Of a DNA stretch of 64,000 bases, positions 9,879-18,665 are shown piece after piece (within the stretch, counting starts at the first letter, position 1; the number at the start of each line of letters is the position of its first letter). Location of the stretch: NCBI GenBank assembly GCA_963730365.1, contig CAVSRM010000019.1:107716-171715 (forward strand). Reading direction: 5' to 3'. This DNA comes from Fodinibacter sp963730365. Its GTDB lineage: Bacteria; Actinomycetota; Actinomycetes; Actinomycetales; Dermatophilaceae. The notes below the pieces were generated by a model. That model saw only the letters and a program-made list of their open reading frames with translations. It was not told the origin of the DNA and did not search any database. Position numbers and translations under genes: made by a program.

Positions 9879-10922
9879 TCAGGCGGACACCTGGGTGACC
9901 GGCATCGAGGAGTCGGCCGGCAGGTCCAGGTCCGAGGGTGCGCGCCCCTTGCGGACCATCTGCGCGCCCAGCGCGGCGACCATCGCACCGTTGTCGGTGC
10001 ACAGACCGGGTCGTGGGACCCGCAGCTGGATGCCGGCCGCGTCGCAGCGCTCCTGGGCCATGGCCCGCAGCCGCGAGTTCGCGGCGACGCCACCGCCGAT
10101 CTGGAGGTGGTCGACACCGTGCTCCCGGCAGGCCAGGACCGCCTTGCGGGTGAGCACGTCGGTGACGGCCTCCTGGAAGCTGGCCGCGACGTCCGACACG
10201 GGCACCGACTCGCCCGCGGCCTCCTTGGCCTGCACCCACCGGGCGACGGCGGTCTTCAGACCGGAGAACGAGAAGTCGAAACGGTGCCGCTGCATGTCCC
10301 GGCCCGTAGTGAGCCCTCGCGGGAAGTCGATGACGACCTCGCCGTCCCGTGCCGCCCGGTCGATGTAGGGCCCACCCGGGAACGGCAGCCCGAGCACCCG
10401 GGCCACCTTGTCGAAGGCCTCGCCCGCCGCGTCGTCGATCGTCGACCCGAGGCTGCGCACGTCGTGGGTCACGTCGGGCACGAGGAGCAGTGAGGAGTGG
10501 CCGCCGGAGACCAGCAGGGCCAGGACCGGCTCGGGCAGCGGTCCGTGTTCGACGATGTCGACGGCCACGTGGCTCGCGAGGTGGTTGACGCCGTAGATGG
10601 GAAGGCCCAGCGAGACGGCGAGGGCCTTGGCGGACGCCACCCCGACCATCAGGGCCCCGGCCAGCCCAGGACCCGAGGTCACGGCCACCGCGTCGAGGTC
10701 GCGCAGCGTGACGCCCGCTGTCGCGCAAGCACGCTCGATCGTGGGCACCATCGCCTCGAGATGGGCCCGGCTCGCCACCTCGGGCACCACCCCGCCGAAC
10801 CTCGCATGTTCGTCGACGCTGCTCGCGATCGCATCGACGAGCAGGGTCTCCCCCCGGACGATGCCAACGCCGGTCTCGTCGCACGAGGTCTCGATGCCGA
10901 GCACCAGCGGCACGTCAGCCAT
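9879..10922 (-). CDS. tsaD: tRNA t6A37 threonylcarbamoyltransferase TsaD
   Basis: 347 residues. It begins MADVPLVLGIETSCDETGVG, and the metal-binding histidines are in YGVNHLASH. LALLVSGGHSSLLLV and the later FSGLKTAVARW and IGGGVAANSRLR also mark the Kae1/TsaD/Qri7 family. TsaD transfers the threonylcarbamoyl group to A37 of tRNAs that read ANN codons, working with TsaB and TsaE, which are coded just upstream. Its start overlaps the rimI stop by 8 nt. It is the last gene of the glmS-to-tsaD operon and converges on the GH3 gene; a 7-bp stem (CCGTCCG/CGGACGG) with a long loop lies between. Confidence 0.96.
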   Translation of the reverse strand: MADVPLVLGIETSCDETGVGIVRGETLLVDAIASSVDEHARFGGVVPEVASRAHLEAMVPTIERACATAGVTLRDLDAVAVTSGPGLAGALMVGVASAKALAVSLGLPIYGVNHLASHVAVDIVEHGPLPEPVLALLVSGGHSSLLLVPDVTHDVRSLGSTIDDAAGEAFDKVARVLGLPFPGGPYIDRAARDGEVVIDFPRGLTTGRDMQRHRFDFSFSGLKTAVARWVQAKEAAGESVPVSDVAASFQEAVTDVLTRKAVLACREHGVDHLQIGGGVAANSRLRAMAQERCDAAGIQLRVPRPGLCTDNGAMVAALGAQMVRKGRAPSDLDLPADSSMPVTQVSA

Positions 10923-11394
10923 GATCAGGACCCTTCTCCCGCAGGGATTTCCGCATGACCAGAGCATCGACGTCGCCGGGCTGGTAGTAGCGACGACGCG
11001 TGGCCAGACGGACGTAGCCGGCCCGGTCATAGAGCCCCAGCGCCGGCGCGTTGTCGGCACGCACCTCCAGCATGGCCCAGTCCGCGCCACGTTCCAGCGC
11101 CCGTCGCTCCAGCTCTCCGAGCAGGTCGTGGCCCAGCGCGCGCCCACGGGCGCGGGGCGCCACCGCGACCGTCATGACGTCCGCGACCTCGCCGCCGTGG
11201 TCCACTCCCGCATAGCCCAGGATGCCGTGCTCGTCACGCAGGGCGACGTAGTCGCGGCGCGGCCGCCCGGCGAGCTCGTGCCACCACGAGGCCTCGGACC
11301 ATGCATCGTGGGCGAAGATCGCCTGCTCGAGATCCGCGAGCTCGGACACGTCCGCCCAGTGCACGTCGCACAGCACCGCGTCACCCGCGCTCAT
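10915..11394 (-). CDS. rimI: Ribosomal protein bS18 N-alpha-acetyltransferase-like GNAT protein RimI
   Basis: 159 residues of GNAT fold. The acetyl-CoA pyrophosphate loop is RARGRALGHDLL (about 81-92), after the strand VADVMTVAVAPRA. The C-terminal part, ALGLYDRAGYVRLATRRRYYQPG, matches RimI, where the Tyr acts in catalysis. RimI acetylates the N-terminal Ala of bS18 in E. coli; the actinobacterial substrate range may be wider. It overlaps tsaB (ATGA 11391-11394) and tsaD (8 nt). This order, tsaB-rimI-tsaD, is conserved in actinobacteria. Confidence 0.92.
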   Translation of the reverse strand: MSAGDAVLCDVHWADVSELADLEQAIFAHDAWSEASWWHELAGRPRRDYVALRDEHGILGYAGVDHGGEVADVMTVAVAPRARGRALGHDLLGELERRALERGADWAMLEVRADNAPALGLYDRAGYVRLATRRRYYQPGDVDALVMRKSLREKGPDHG

Positions 11395-12044
11395 CGGGCA
11401 CCCCGTTCGGCCGTCGTCAGCGCGTCGGGACGTCGCAGGTACAACGGCTCGACGGGCATCCGCCACTCCTGGCGGATCCCGGTCGCGCCGAGCCTGGCCA
11501 GGGCCGCGGCGTCGACGTCGAGGGGTCCCGCGGGAGTGGTCAAGACATCCGGGTGGAGCAACGGCCCGCGGCCCGCGGTGGGCAGACCCCGCAGCGCCGG
11601 CGGCACGTCGCCCGGCAGGTCGACGGCCGGCCCGGCAAGGCGGCGCAGCTCCTCGCCCACCCGGTAGTGCGCCCAGTAGACCTCCTTGCGCCGCGCATCG
11701 GTCGCGACGAGGACCTCCGTGCCGGGGGGAACCTGCACCTGCGTGGCGAGCACGTCGAGCGAGCAGACGCCATGCACCGGCACTCCCAGGGCGTGCCCCA
11801 TCGTCAGGGCCGTCACCAGACCGACTCGCAGCCCGGTGAACGGCCCCGGTCCGGTGCCCACGACGATGTCCGTGATCGACGTCGGCGACAGTCCGGCCTC
11901 GGCCAGCACCCCCGTCACCAGTGGCGCAAGGTGCTCGGTGTGGCCACGGGCATCGAGCCGGGAGCTCGACGTCGTCACGCCGCCAGGGTCGCTGAGAGCA
12001 ACGGCGATCGCCGAGGTGGAGGTGTCGATGGCGAGGATCAGCAC
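11391..12044 (-). CDS. tsaB: tRNA t6A biosynthesis protein TsaB
   Basis: 217 residues. The N-terminus VLILAIDTSTSAIAVAL and the motif GTGPGPFTGLRVGLVTALTMGHAL (about residues 67-90) are typical of TsaB (YeaZ), the inactive TsaD relative that dimerises with TsaD in the t6A complex. GTG 12044 is taken as the start because the upstream open frame is arginine-rich shadow. The start lies 7 nt inside the end of tsaE, and the stop overlaps rimI by ATGA. Confidence 0.94.
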   Translation of the reverse strand: MLILAIDTSTSAIAVALSDPGGVTTSSSRLDARGHTEHLAPLVTGVLAEAGLSPTSITDIVVGTGPGPFTGLRVGLVTALTMGHALGVPVHGVCSLDVLATQVQVPPGTEVLVATDARRKEVYWAHYRVGEELRRLAGPAVDLPGDVPPALRGLPTAGRGPLLHPDVLTTPAGPLDVDAAALARLGATGIRQEWRMPVEPLYLRRPDALTTAERGAR

Positions 12045-12526
12045 GGTTGCCCACCCAGGGGTGCCAGCATCGCGGTGTCGTCGGCCCACCGGCCACCGAG
12101 CCCGGTGACCGTGGCCACCCGCACCTCGGTCACCGGGTCCGCCTCGAGGACGACCTCGACGCGGTCTGCGGCCAACCCCTCGGCCAGACCGTGCCCCCAC
12201 TCGACCACCGTGACGCTCTCCTCGACCGAGGCGTCCAGGTCGAGGTCCTCGAGCTCGAGGGCCCCCTGCAGCCGGTAGGCGTCGACGTGCACGAGGGCTG
12301 GCCCGCCGACGGTGGAGGGGTGCACCCGAGCGATGACGAACGTCGGTGAGGTGACCGGACCGCGCACCCCCAGGCCCTCCCCGATCCCCCTCGTGAGCGT
12401 CGTCTTTCCCGCGCCCAGACCGCCGCTGAGCACGACCAGGTCACCGGGTCCGAGGACACCCCCGAAGGCCACACCGAGTGCGTGGGTGTCCTCGGGGGTC
12501 GCGAGGACGAGCCGTCGCGCGTTCAC
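12038..12526 (-). CDS. tsaE: tRNA t6A biosynthesis ATPase TsaE
   Basis: 162 residues. The Walker A loop is GGLGAGKTTLTRGIGEGLG (about 35-53), followed by VTSPTFVIARVH and VHVDAYRLQ. The VVEWGHGL motif (near residue 112) is typical of TsaE (YjeE). It binds the TsaB-TsaD dimer and hydrolyses ATP between rounds of t6A synthesis. The stop of the upstream hydrolase gene overlaps its start by four bases. Confidence 0.95.
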   Translation of the reverse strand: MNARRLVLATPEDTHALGVAFGGVLGPGDLVVLSGGLGAGKTTLTRGIGEGLGVRGPVTSPTFVIARVHPSTVGGPALVHVDAYRLQGALELEDLDLDASVEESVTVVEWGHGLAEGLAADRVEVVLEADPVTEVRVATVTGLGGRWADDTAMLAPLGGQPC

Positions 12527-13674
12527 GACGCGTGCCCCCTGCGTCCCCTGGCCCGTGCCGCCTGACGCCTCTTGGACATGTCCTGGATCGTGCGCCGCAC
12601 CCGGGGCTTGCTACCCACGGGCACCCCCTCGGCCACGGCACGCTGGGCCCGCTGAATGAGCATGAGAAGCTGCTGGGTCACGATCTGGGGGTGCTCGAGC
12701 ATGATGATGTGCCCGGCATCCTCCACGACCACGTGCTCCGCTCCGGGGATGCGGCGCACGATCTCGGCGCTGTGCGACGGCGGGGTGATGAGGTCCCCTG
12801 CACCGTTCATCACCAGCACCTCGATGCCCCGGAACGCGTGCAGGTGGCCGGTGACGTCGAGCCCGTCGAGCTCGGGCAGGAAGGCCGCCATGACGTCGAA
12901 GGGCGTGCTGAAGATCTGCTCCGCCACGACGTCGACGACGTCCGCGCCGACCGGCGAGTCGAACGCCCATCGACGGACCCCGGCGTCCTGGATCCCCTTG
13001 CCCATCCGCCTGATCCGGCGGACGGTCCCGGTGTGGCGGCCCAACCGGGTGAGCACCCCCTCACCGACGGCGCCGACGAGTCGGCCGAAGCCCGGCCCCA
13101 GCCCGAACTCGGTCATCTGCCCCCCGCCGGCGCTCGTCGCGATGAGGCCGACAGCAAGGACCCGGTCGCGCACGACGCCCTGGTGCTGTCCGGCCCACGA
13201 CATCACCGACATGCCGCCCATCGAGTGCCCGATGAGCACGACCGGGCCCGACGTGCAGGTCGCCGCCAGCACCGCCTCGAGATCACGACCCAGCTGGTCG
13301 ACGGTGCAGTGGTCGAGGGAGGACTCCCCGGAGCGACCGTGGCTGCGCTGGTCGTAGGTCACGACGCGGAAGCCGGAGTGCACCAGGGCACGCCGCTGGA
13401 ACAGCCAGGACTGCATGGAGAGGGCGAAACCGTGCACGAGCACGACGGTCGGGGTGCGCCCCCCGAGGTGCCGTCGGGACCGGCTGCGCTGCTCCGGAGC
13501 GTCGATCTCGACGTGCAACGCGACCCCGTCATCGGCCGAGACCGTGAGGGACTCCGTCGGTGTGTGCGACCACCCCCCGGACGTGTCACCGGCGGGCAGG
13601 CCCCGGCGGCCCTGGGCGATCCTGTCACCGACCGCCTCGACCGCCCCCTGCAGGGGTCCGAGCGCGACCATCAC
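12523..13674 (-). CDS. Alpha/beta-fold hydrolase
   Basis: 383 residues. The oxyanion-hole segment VVLVHGFALSMQSW, the strand VVTYDQRSHGRSG and the nucleophile elbow LIGHSMGGMSVM mark the alpha/beta hydrolase superfamily. The acid and His are likely in VLVMNGAGDLITPPSHS and EDAGHIIMLEHP. The substrate is unknown. A very basic tail (SKRRQAARARGRRGHAS) could bind nucleic acid or membrane. It starts at GTG 13674 or at ATG 13671, both overlapping the alr stop, so it is translationally coupled between alr and tsaE. A hydrolase at this place is conserved in actinobacteria. Confidence 0.85.
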   Translation of the reverse strand: MMVALGPLQGAVEAVGDRIAQGRRGLPAGDTSGGWSHTPTESLTVSADDGVALHVEIDAPEQRSRSRRHLGGRTPTVVLVHGFALSMQSWLFQRRALVHSGFRVVTYDQRSHGRSGESSLDHCTVDQLGRDLEAVLAATCTSGPVVLIGHSMGGMSVMSWAGQHQGVVRDRVLAVGLIATSAGGGQMTEFGLGPGFGRLVGAVGEGVLTRLGRHTGTVRRIRRMGKGIQDAGVRRWAFDSPVGADVVDVVAEQIFSTPFDVMAAFLPELDGLDVTGHLHAFRGIEVLVMNGAGDLITPPSHSAEIVRRIPGAEHVVVEDAGHIIMLEHPQIVTQQLLMLIQRAQRAVAEGVPVGSKPRVRRTIQDMSKRRQAARARGRRGHAS

Positions 13675-14852
13675 GGGTCACCGCTGAGGAGCACGCGCGG
13701 CAGGCGCGGACCCATCCGAGTGACGATCTCGTAGCTGATGGTTCCCGCAGCCCGTGCCCAGTCCTCCGCCGACGGCTCCCCGTCCGCGGAACGGCCGAAG
13801 AGGATCACCTCGTCGCCCGCGGCACCGGCGTACGCGGGACCGAGGTCGAGCACGAACTGGTCCATGCACACCCGGCCGGCGACACTCAGCCGCTGGCCGC
13901 GAACGCTCACCGGGCCGTGGCCACCGGCGGACCGCGGGACGCCGTCGGCATACCCCATCGGCACGAGCCCCAGAACCGTATCGGATGCCGTGACGTACTC
14001 GTGGCCGTACGACACGCCCTGGCCTGCTCGCGCCGCCTTGACGAGGGAGAGCCGCGCGCCCACCCGCATGGCCTCTCGCAGGCCGAAGTGGGCCGGGTCG
14101 CCGATCTGCGGCACCGGGGAGAGTCCGTAGACCGCGATCCCGGGGCGGACGAGGTCGAAGTGGGCGGAGGGGTTGGTGAGCGTGGCAGCGGAGTTGGCGA
14201 GGTGCCGCAGCGGCGGGCGGACGCCGGCGCGCTCGAGCTCGATGCAGGCGTCGAGGAACCGCTCCTGCTGGGCTCGCACGGTCGGGTGATCGGGGGCGTC
14301 GGCCCACGCGAAGTGTGACCACACCCCGGTGACCTCGACCGCACCCTCGGCCTGGGCCCGGGCGAGCGCGGCCACCATGTCCGGCCAGTCCTCGAGCACG
14401 CCACCCCGGCCGAGCCCGGTGTCGACCTTGACCTGGACCCGCGCGGGCCGCCCGCGCTCGACCGCTGCCGCGTGCACGGCGTCGAGGGTCCAGGAGCTGC
14501 CGACGGTGAGGTCGATGTTCGCGTCGATCGCGCCGCCCACGTCGGCCCCGGGCACGAACAACCACGTGAGGATGGGGGAGGTGATCCCGGCCGCGCGCAG
14601 AGCCAGCGCCTCGTCGAGCTGGGCGGCCCCCAGCCACGTGGCGCCACCCGCGAGGGCCGCCCTGGCCGAGGGGAGCAGACCGTGCCCGTAGCCGTCTCCC
14701 TTGACGACGGCCATCACCTGCGCGCTCCCCGCGCGACGAGCCAGCTCGGCGACGTTGTCGCGGATCGCGTCGAGGTCTACCTCGACCCACGCGGACGCAC
14801 CGTCGGGCCCGTTGCCGGGCGCGGAGGAAGCGGAGGAGGCAGAGGTGTCCAT
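13671..14852 (-). CDS. alr: Alanine racemase
   Basis: 393 residues. It converts L- to D-alanine for peptidoglycan, using PLP bound to Lys51 in AVVKGDGYGHG. The second catalytic residue is the Tyr of VSYGHEYVT, and GRVCMDQFVLDLG marks the C-terminal domain. About 20 Ser/Ala-rich residues precede the usual start AWVEVDLDAIRDN, so a shorter product is possible. A -10 box TAGACT (14863-14868) lies 10 nt before ATG and overlaps the end of nnrD, so alr probably has its own promoter besides operon read-through. Confidence 0.95.
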   Translation of the reverse strand: MDTSASSASSAPGNGPDGASAWVEVDLDAIRDNVAELARRAGSAQVMAVVKGDGYGHGLLPSARAALAGGATWLGAAQLDEALALRAAGITSPILTWLFVPGADVGGAIDANIDLTVGSSWTLDAVHAAAVERGRPARVQVKVDTGLGRGGVLEDWPDMVAALARAQAEGAVEVTGVWSHFAWADAPDHPTVRAQQERFLDACIELERAGVRPPLRHLANSAATLTNPSAHFDLVRPGIAVYGLSPVPQIGDPAHFGLREAMRVGARLSLVKAARAGQGVSYGHEYVTASDTVLGLVPMGYADGVPRSAGGHGPVSVRGQRLSVAGRVCMDQFVLDLGPAYAGAAGDEVILFGRSADGEPSAEDWARAAGTISYEIVTRMGPRLPRVLLSGDP

Positions 14853-14862
14853 GGGGCCAGCC

Positions 14863-14868
14863 AGTCTA
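14863..14868 (-). promoter_or_regulatory. alr -10 box
   Basis: TAGACT on the minus strand, 10 nt before the alr ATG and overlapping the nnrD stop. The predicted transcript would have an almost absent 5' leader. No good -35 was seen. Confidence 0.5.
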
Positions 14869-16374
14869 GGAGGCCGAGGGGCGGGCCCTGCGCAGCAGGT
14901 GGGCGACGGTGCCCGGGATGCCGTGTGCCACGTCGAGCGCGCGGACAGGCCCACCCGGGTTGGCGCGGTCGGCCGCCACGCCGTGGACCAGAGCGCCCAG
15001 GGCGCCGGCCCCGTCGGCCGGGAGGCCTGCAGCAAGCAGGGTGCCGATCAGACCGGCCAGCACGTCTCCGGCTCCGGCCGTGGCCAGCCACGGCGGCGCA
15101 TCGGCCTGCGACCACACCACCGCGTCCGGTTCGGGTCCGACGACGAGCGTCGTCGACCCCTTGAGCAGGACCGTGGCACCGCTCGCCGCCGCCAGGGCCC
15201 GGGCGTGCTCCAGGGGCGAGCGCTCGACGTCCTCGCGGGTGACCGAGGGCCTGGAACCCCGCGCCGGGTCGTGGGCCCCGGACTCGCCGGACAGCCTGCT
15301 CAGGAGGCGCGCGAGCTCACCGGCGTGCGGAGTGAGCAGGGTGGGGGCGTCGGCACGGGAGCGCAGGACCTCAGCATCGAGGAGGTCGAGGCCTCCGGCA
15401 TCGACGAGCACCGGGAGGTCGCCGGCCAGCGCGTCGCGGGCCGCGTCCAGCTGGGCGCGGGCCTCGTCACCGGTCGAGTCGGGGTCCAGGCCGGGCCCCA
15501 CGACCCAGGCCTGGACGCGACCGACTCCGTGCACGGCCTCCGGCACCACGGAGCGCACCAGCGCGGTCGGGTGCGGCGTGCCGACGTAACGGACCATCCC
15601 GGCCCCTGACGCCACGGCGGAGGTCACGCTGAGCACCGCTGCGCCCGTGTAGCCCTCACCGCCGGCGATGATGCCCACCACGCCGCGTGAGTACTTGTCG
15701 TCATCCGGGCCGGGCACCGGCCAACGGCCTCGGACGTCGTCGTGGTCGAGCCTGCGCACGGCTGGTTCCACGGTGAGGTCGAGGCCGATGTCGACCACGG
15801 TGAGCAGGCCACAGGCCTGCTCGGTCGGCGCCAGCAGGTGCACCGGCTTCGCGACGGAGAAGGTGACGGTCTCGTCGGCGAAGACCCCGTCGGGGTCGAG
15901 CCGGCCGCCGGCCGGGTCCTGTCCCGAGGGCAGGTCCACGGCGATGACGTGGGCGCTCCCGGGGATCGCCGACACCCAGGCCCTCGCCCAGGGCGGGAGT
16001 CCGGCTCGACCGCCAATCCCCAGGACACCGTCGAGGACGAGATCCGCCTCGGCGACCGCTCGCGCGTCGGTGGTCAGGACGACCCCGGCCTCGCGCGCCG
16101 CGGCCTCGGCACCTTCGTGCACGGTGTCGTGGTGCACTGCCGCAGTGAGGTGGCCGGCCGCCGCCAGCCGCGCCACGGCATACAGGGCATCGGCGCCGTT
16201 GTTCCCGGGGCCGACGAGGGCAACGACCGAGCCCCCTCCGCGCTCGGCCAGCCGAGCCGCAGCCACCGCCGTGAGTCCGTCGACCGCGCGCGCCATGAGC
16301 TCACCCTCGGGGAGGGTGCTCATCAGCTCGCGCTCGGCCGCGTAGACCGCGTCGACCGACCAGGCCTCGATCAC
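14866..16374 (-). CDS. nnrD: Bifunctional NAD(P)HX epimerase / ADP-dependent NAD(P)HX dehydratase
   Basis: 502 residues with two fused enzymes that repair hydrated NAD(P)H. The N-terminal epimerase (YjeF_N/NnrE) has VVALVGPGNNGADALYAVAR. The C-terminal dehydratase (NnrD, ribokinase-like) has KYSRGVVGIIAGGEGYTGAA and the phosphate-binding TAGAGDVLAGLIGTLLAAG near residue 435. The fusion is usual in bacteria. The GTG start overlaps the acpS stop (GTGA 16371-16374). In this cluster it follows acpS and precedes alr, the standard actinobacterial order. Confidence 0.93.
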   Translation of the reverse strand: MIEAWSVDAVYAAERELMSTLPEGELMARAVDGLTAVAAARLAERGGGSVVALVGPGNNGADALYAVARLAAAGHLTAAVHHDTVHEGAEAAAREAGVVLTTDARAVAEADLVLDGVLGIGGRAGLPPWARAWVSAIPGSAHVIAVDLPSGQDPAGGRLDPDGVFADETVTFSVAKPVHLLAPTEQACGLLTVVDIGLDLTVEPAVRRLDHDDVRGRWPVPGPDDDKYSRGVVGIIAGGEGYTGAAVLSVTSAVASGAGMVRYVGTPHPTALVRSVVPEAVHGVGRVQAWVVGPGLDPDSTGDEARAQLDAARDALAGDLPVLVDAGGLDLLDAEVLRSRADAPTLLTPHAGELARLLSRLSGESGAHDPARGSRPSVTREDVERSPLEHARALAAASGATVLLKGSTTLVVGPEPDAVVWSQADAPPWLATAGAGDVLAGLIGTLLAAGLPADGAGALGALVHGVAADRANPGGPVRALDVAHGIPGTVAHLLRRARPSAS

Positions 16375-16736
16375 GGGACCTCGCCCGGCCCCTCGGCGAC
16401 CACCACGGCGGATGCGATGCCGGCGTCGTGGGACAGCGACAGGTGGATCGACTCGATGCCCAGCGCCTCGAGCCTGGCCGCCACGGTGCCACGCACCTCG
16501 AAGTGCGGGCGACCGTCACCCGCACGGTGCACCTCGGCGTCCTGCCAGTGCATGCCGGCCGGGGCGCCGAGCGCCTTGGCGAGGGCCTCCTTGGCGGCGA
16601 ACCGCGCCGCGAGGGAGTTCAGCGGCAGCGGACGCTCACCGTCGGTGAACAGTCGCTCGCGCAGGGCAGGGGTGCGCTCGAGGGTGGCCCCGAAGCGCGC
16701 GACGTCGACCACGTCGATGCCGACCCCCATGATCAC
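16371..16736 (-). CDS. acpS: Holo-[acyl-carrier-protein] synthase AcpS
   Basis: 121 residues. It moves 4'-phosphopantetheine from CoA to the acyl carrier protein Ser, switching on fatty acid synthesis. The motifs GVGIDVVDVARF (Asp binds Mg) and RFAAKEALAKALG are diagnostic, and HLSLSHDAGIASAVVV closes the fold. I start it at GTG 16736 (VIMGVGIDV), which matches the usual MIIGVGID; ATG 16730 is the alternative. It lies 13 nt after glmS. Its CoA donor is made by the pathway begun by divergent coaA. Confidence 0.92.
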   Translation of the reverse strand: MIMGVGIDVVDVARFGATLERTPALRERLFTDGERPLPLNSLAARFAAKEALAKALGAPAGMHWQDAEVHRAGDGRPHFEVRGTVAARLEALGIESIHLSLSHDAGIASAVVVAEGPGEVP

Positions 16737-16749
16737 GACGGCGGCCGGG

Positions 16750-18609
16750 TCACTCGACGGTGACCGACTTGGCGAGGTTTCGCGGCTGGTCGACGTCCAG
16801 CCCCTTGGCCGTCGCGAGGTGCAGCGCGAAGACCTGGAGGGGGACCACCGAGAGCAGCGGCGCCAGGAGCGGCGCACACCGGGGGATCCGGATGATCTCG
16901 TTGGCGAAGGGCTCGACGTCCTCGTCGCCGTCGTGCGCGATGACGATCGTGCGGGCCCCCCTGGCCCGGATCTCCTGGATGTTCGACACCACCTTCTTGT
17001 GCAGCTCGTGCGGGGTGTCGGGGCTCGGGACGACGATGAACACCGGCTGCCCGGCCTCGATCAGGGCGATGGGGCCGTGCTTGAGCTCGCCCGCCGCGAA
17101 GCCCTCGGCGTGGATGTAGGCGAGCTCCTTGAGCTTGAGCGCACCCTCCAGCGCCACGGGGTACCCGACGTTGCGGCCGAGGAAGAGCACCGACCGCGTG
17201 TCCGCCATGAAGTGCGCGATCTCGACGACACGCTCCATCCGGCCCAGCAGGTCCTCGATCTTCTCGGGGATCTCCTGCAGCTGGGCCATGACGCCCTTGG
17301 CGTCGTCGGCGTAGGTCTCCCCGCGGAGCTGGGCGAGGTACAACCCGAGGATGTAGCACGCCGTGATCTGGGCCAGGAAGGCCTTGGTCGAGGCGACCGC
17401 GATCTCCGGGCCCGCGTGGGTGTAGAGCACGGCGTCGGACTCCCGCGGGATGGTCGAGCCGTGGGTGTTGCACACCGAGAGGGTCATCGCACCCAGCTCA
17501 CGGGCGTGCTTGACGGCCATCAGCGTGTCCATCGTCTCGCCGGACTGGCTGATCGAGACCACGAGGGTCGTCTCGTCGACGATCGGGTCGCAGTAGCGGA
17601 ACTCGTGGGCCAGGCTCACCTCCACCGGGATGCGGGTCCAGTGCTCGATCGCGTACTTCGCGACCATCCCGGCATAGGCCGCCGTCCCGCAGGCGACGAT
17701 GGTGATGCGCCGCACCGCGCGCAGGGACGCCTCGGGGATGCGGACCTCGTCGAGAACGAGCCGACCGGCCTCGTCGGTGCGCCCGAGGAGGGTGTCCGCC
17801 ACCGCGTGGGGCTGGTCGTTGATCTCCTTCTCCATGTACGTCGAGTAGCCGCCCTTCTCGGCGGCCGCCGCGTCCCAGGTCACCTCGTAGGCGGTGCCGT
17901 CCGAGGGGGTCCCGTCGAAGCCGGTGATCTCGTAGCCGTCTGGGGTGATGGTGACGATCTGGTCCTGTCCCAGCTCGAGGGCGGAGCGGGTGTAGCCGAT
18001 GAAGGCCGCGACGTCGCTGCCGAGGAAGTTCTCGCCGTCGCCGAGGCCGACGACCAGTGGCGAGTTGCGGCGTGCTCCCACGACGACGCCGGGGCTGTCC
18101 GCGTGGACCGCCAGCAGGGTGAACGCGCCCTCGAGACGGTTGACGACCGCCCGCAGCGCGGTCGTGAGGTCGTGGGACCGGTCGTACTCACGCCCGACGA
18201 GCTTCGCTGCCACCTCGGTGTCGGTCTCGGAGGTGAACTCGACCCCCTCGGCCAGCAACTCGCGCTTCAGCGTGTGGAAGTTCTCGATGATGCCGTTGTG
18301 GATCAGCGCCAGAGCGCCGTGCTCGCCGCCCCGGTGCGGGTGGGCGTTGCCGTCGGTGGGTCCCCCGTGGGTCGCCCAGCGGGTGTGCCCGATCGCGGTG
18401 CGGGACGCGCCCAGCGGATGCGCATCGAGCGCAGCCCGGAGGTTCTCCAGCTTGCCGGCCCGCTTCTCGGCCTCGATGCCGCGCTCGGTCACCATGGCGA
18501 TTCCGGCCGAGTCGTAGCCCCGGTACTCGAGGCGAGCCAGCCCCTCCATGACGACGTCCTGGGCCCTGTCGTCCATGCTCGGGCCGACGTACCCGACGAT
18601 TCCACACAT
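16750..18609 (-). CDS. glmS: Glutamine--fructose-6-phosphate aminotransferase (isomerizing)
   Basis: 619 residues. The mature N-terminus is Cys2 (MCGIVGYVG), the glutaminase nucleophile. RWATHGGPTDGNAHPH lines the glutamine site. Two SIS isomerase domains follow (ACGTAAYAGMV... VVSISQSGETMDT; AVLYTHAGPEIAVASTKAF), and the end LAKSVTVE is typical. It makes glucosamine-6-phosphate, the entry to UDP-GlcNAc and peptidoglycan. It heads the operon that runs to tsaD. Its -10 box TAGGCT stands 7 nt before the ATG. The frame continues upstream but MCGI fixes the start. Confidence 0.97.
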   Translation of the reverse strand: MCGIVGYVGPSMDDRAQDVVMEGLARLEYRGYDSAGIAMVTERGIEAEKRAGKLENLRAALDAHPLGASRTAIGHTRWATHGGPTDGNAHPHRGGEHGALALIHNGIIENFHTLKRELLAEGVEFTSETDTEVAAKLVGREYDRSHDLTTALRAVVNRLEGAFTLLAVHADSPGVVVGARRNSPLVVGLGDGENFLGSDVAAFIGYTRSALELGQDQIVTITPDGYEITGFDGTPSDGTAYEVTWDAAAAEKGGYSTYMEKEINDQPHAVADTLLGRTDEAGRLVLDEVRIPEASLRAVRRITIVACGTAAYAGMVAKYAIEHWTRIPVEVSLAHEFRYCDPIVDETTLVVSISQSGETMDTLMAVKHARELGAMTLSVCNTHGSTIPRESDAVLYTHAGPEIAVASTKAFLAQITACYILGLYLAQLRGETYADDAKGVMAQLQEIPEKIEDLLGRMERVVEIAHFMADTRSVLFLGRNVGYPVALEGALKLKELAYIHAEGFAAGELKHGPIALIEAGQPVFIVVPSPDTPHELHKKVVSNIQEIRARGARTIVIAHDGDEDVEPFANEIIRIPRCAPLLAPLLSVVPLQVFALHLATAKGLDVDQPRNLAKSVTVE

Positions 18610-18616
18610 GTGCTCC

Positions 18617-18622
18617 AGCCTA
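18617..18622 (-). promoter_or_regulatory. glmS -10 box, near-leaderless
   Basis: TAGGCT on the minus strand followed by exactly 7 nt (GGAGCAC) and the ATG. A transcript from here would begin at or next to the start codon, although GGAG could also act as a short ribosome binding site. Confidence 0.5.
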
Positions 18623-18652
18623 GTGCGTGGGTGCGCAGCGGCAGGCATGCGG

Positions 18653-18658
18653 AACAAT
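18653..18658 (+). promoter_or_regulatory. coaA -10 box, leaderless start
   Basis: AACAAT followed by 7 nt and GTG 18666. It lies 31 bp from the divergent glmS -10 box. The spacing matches other leaderless starts in this window and decides in favour of GTG 18666 over the ATG inside the box. Confidence 0.5.
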
Positions 18659-18665
18659 GGCGGCC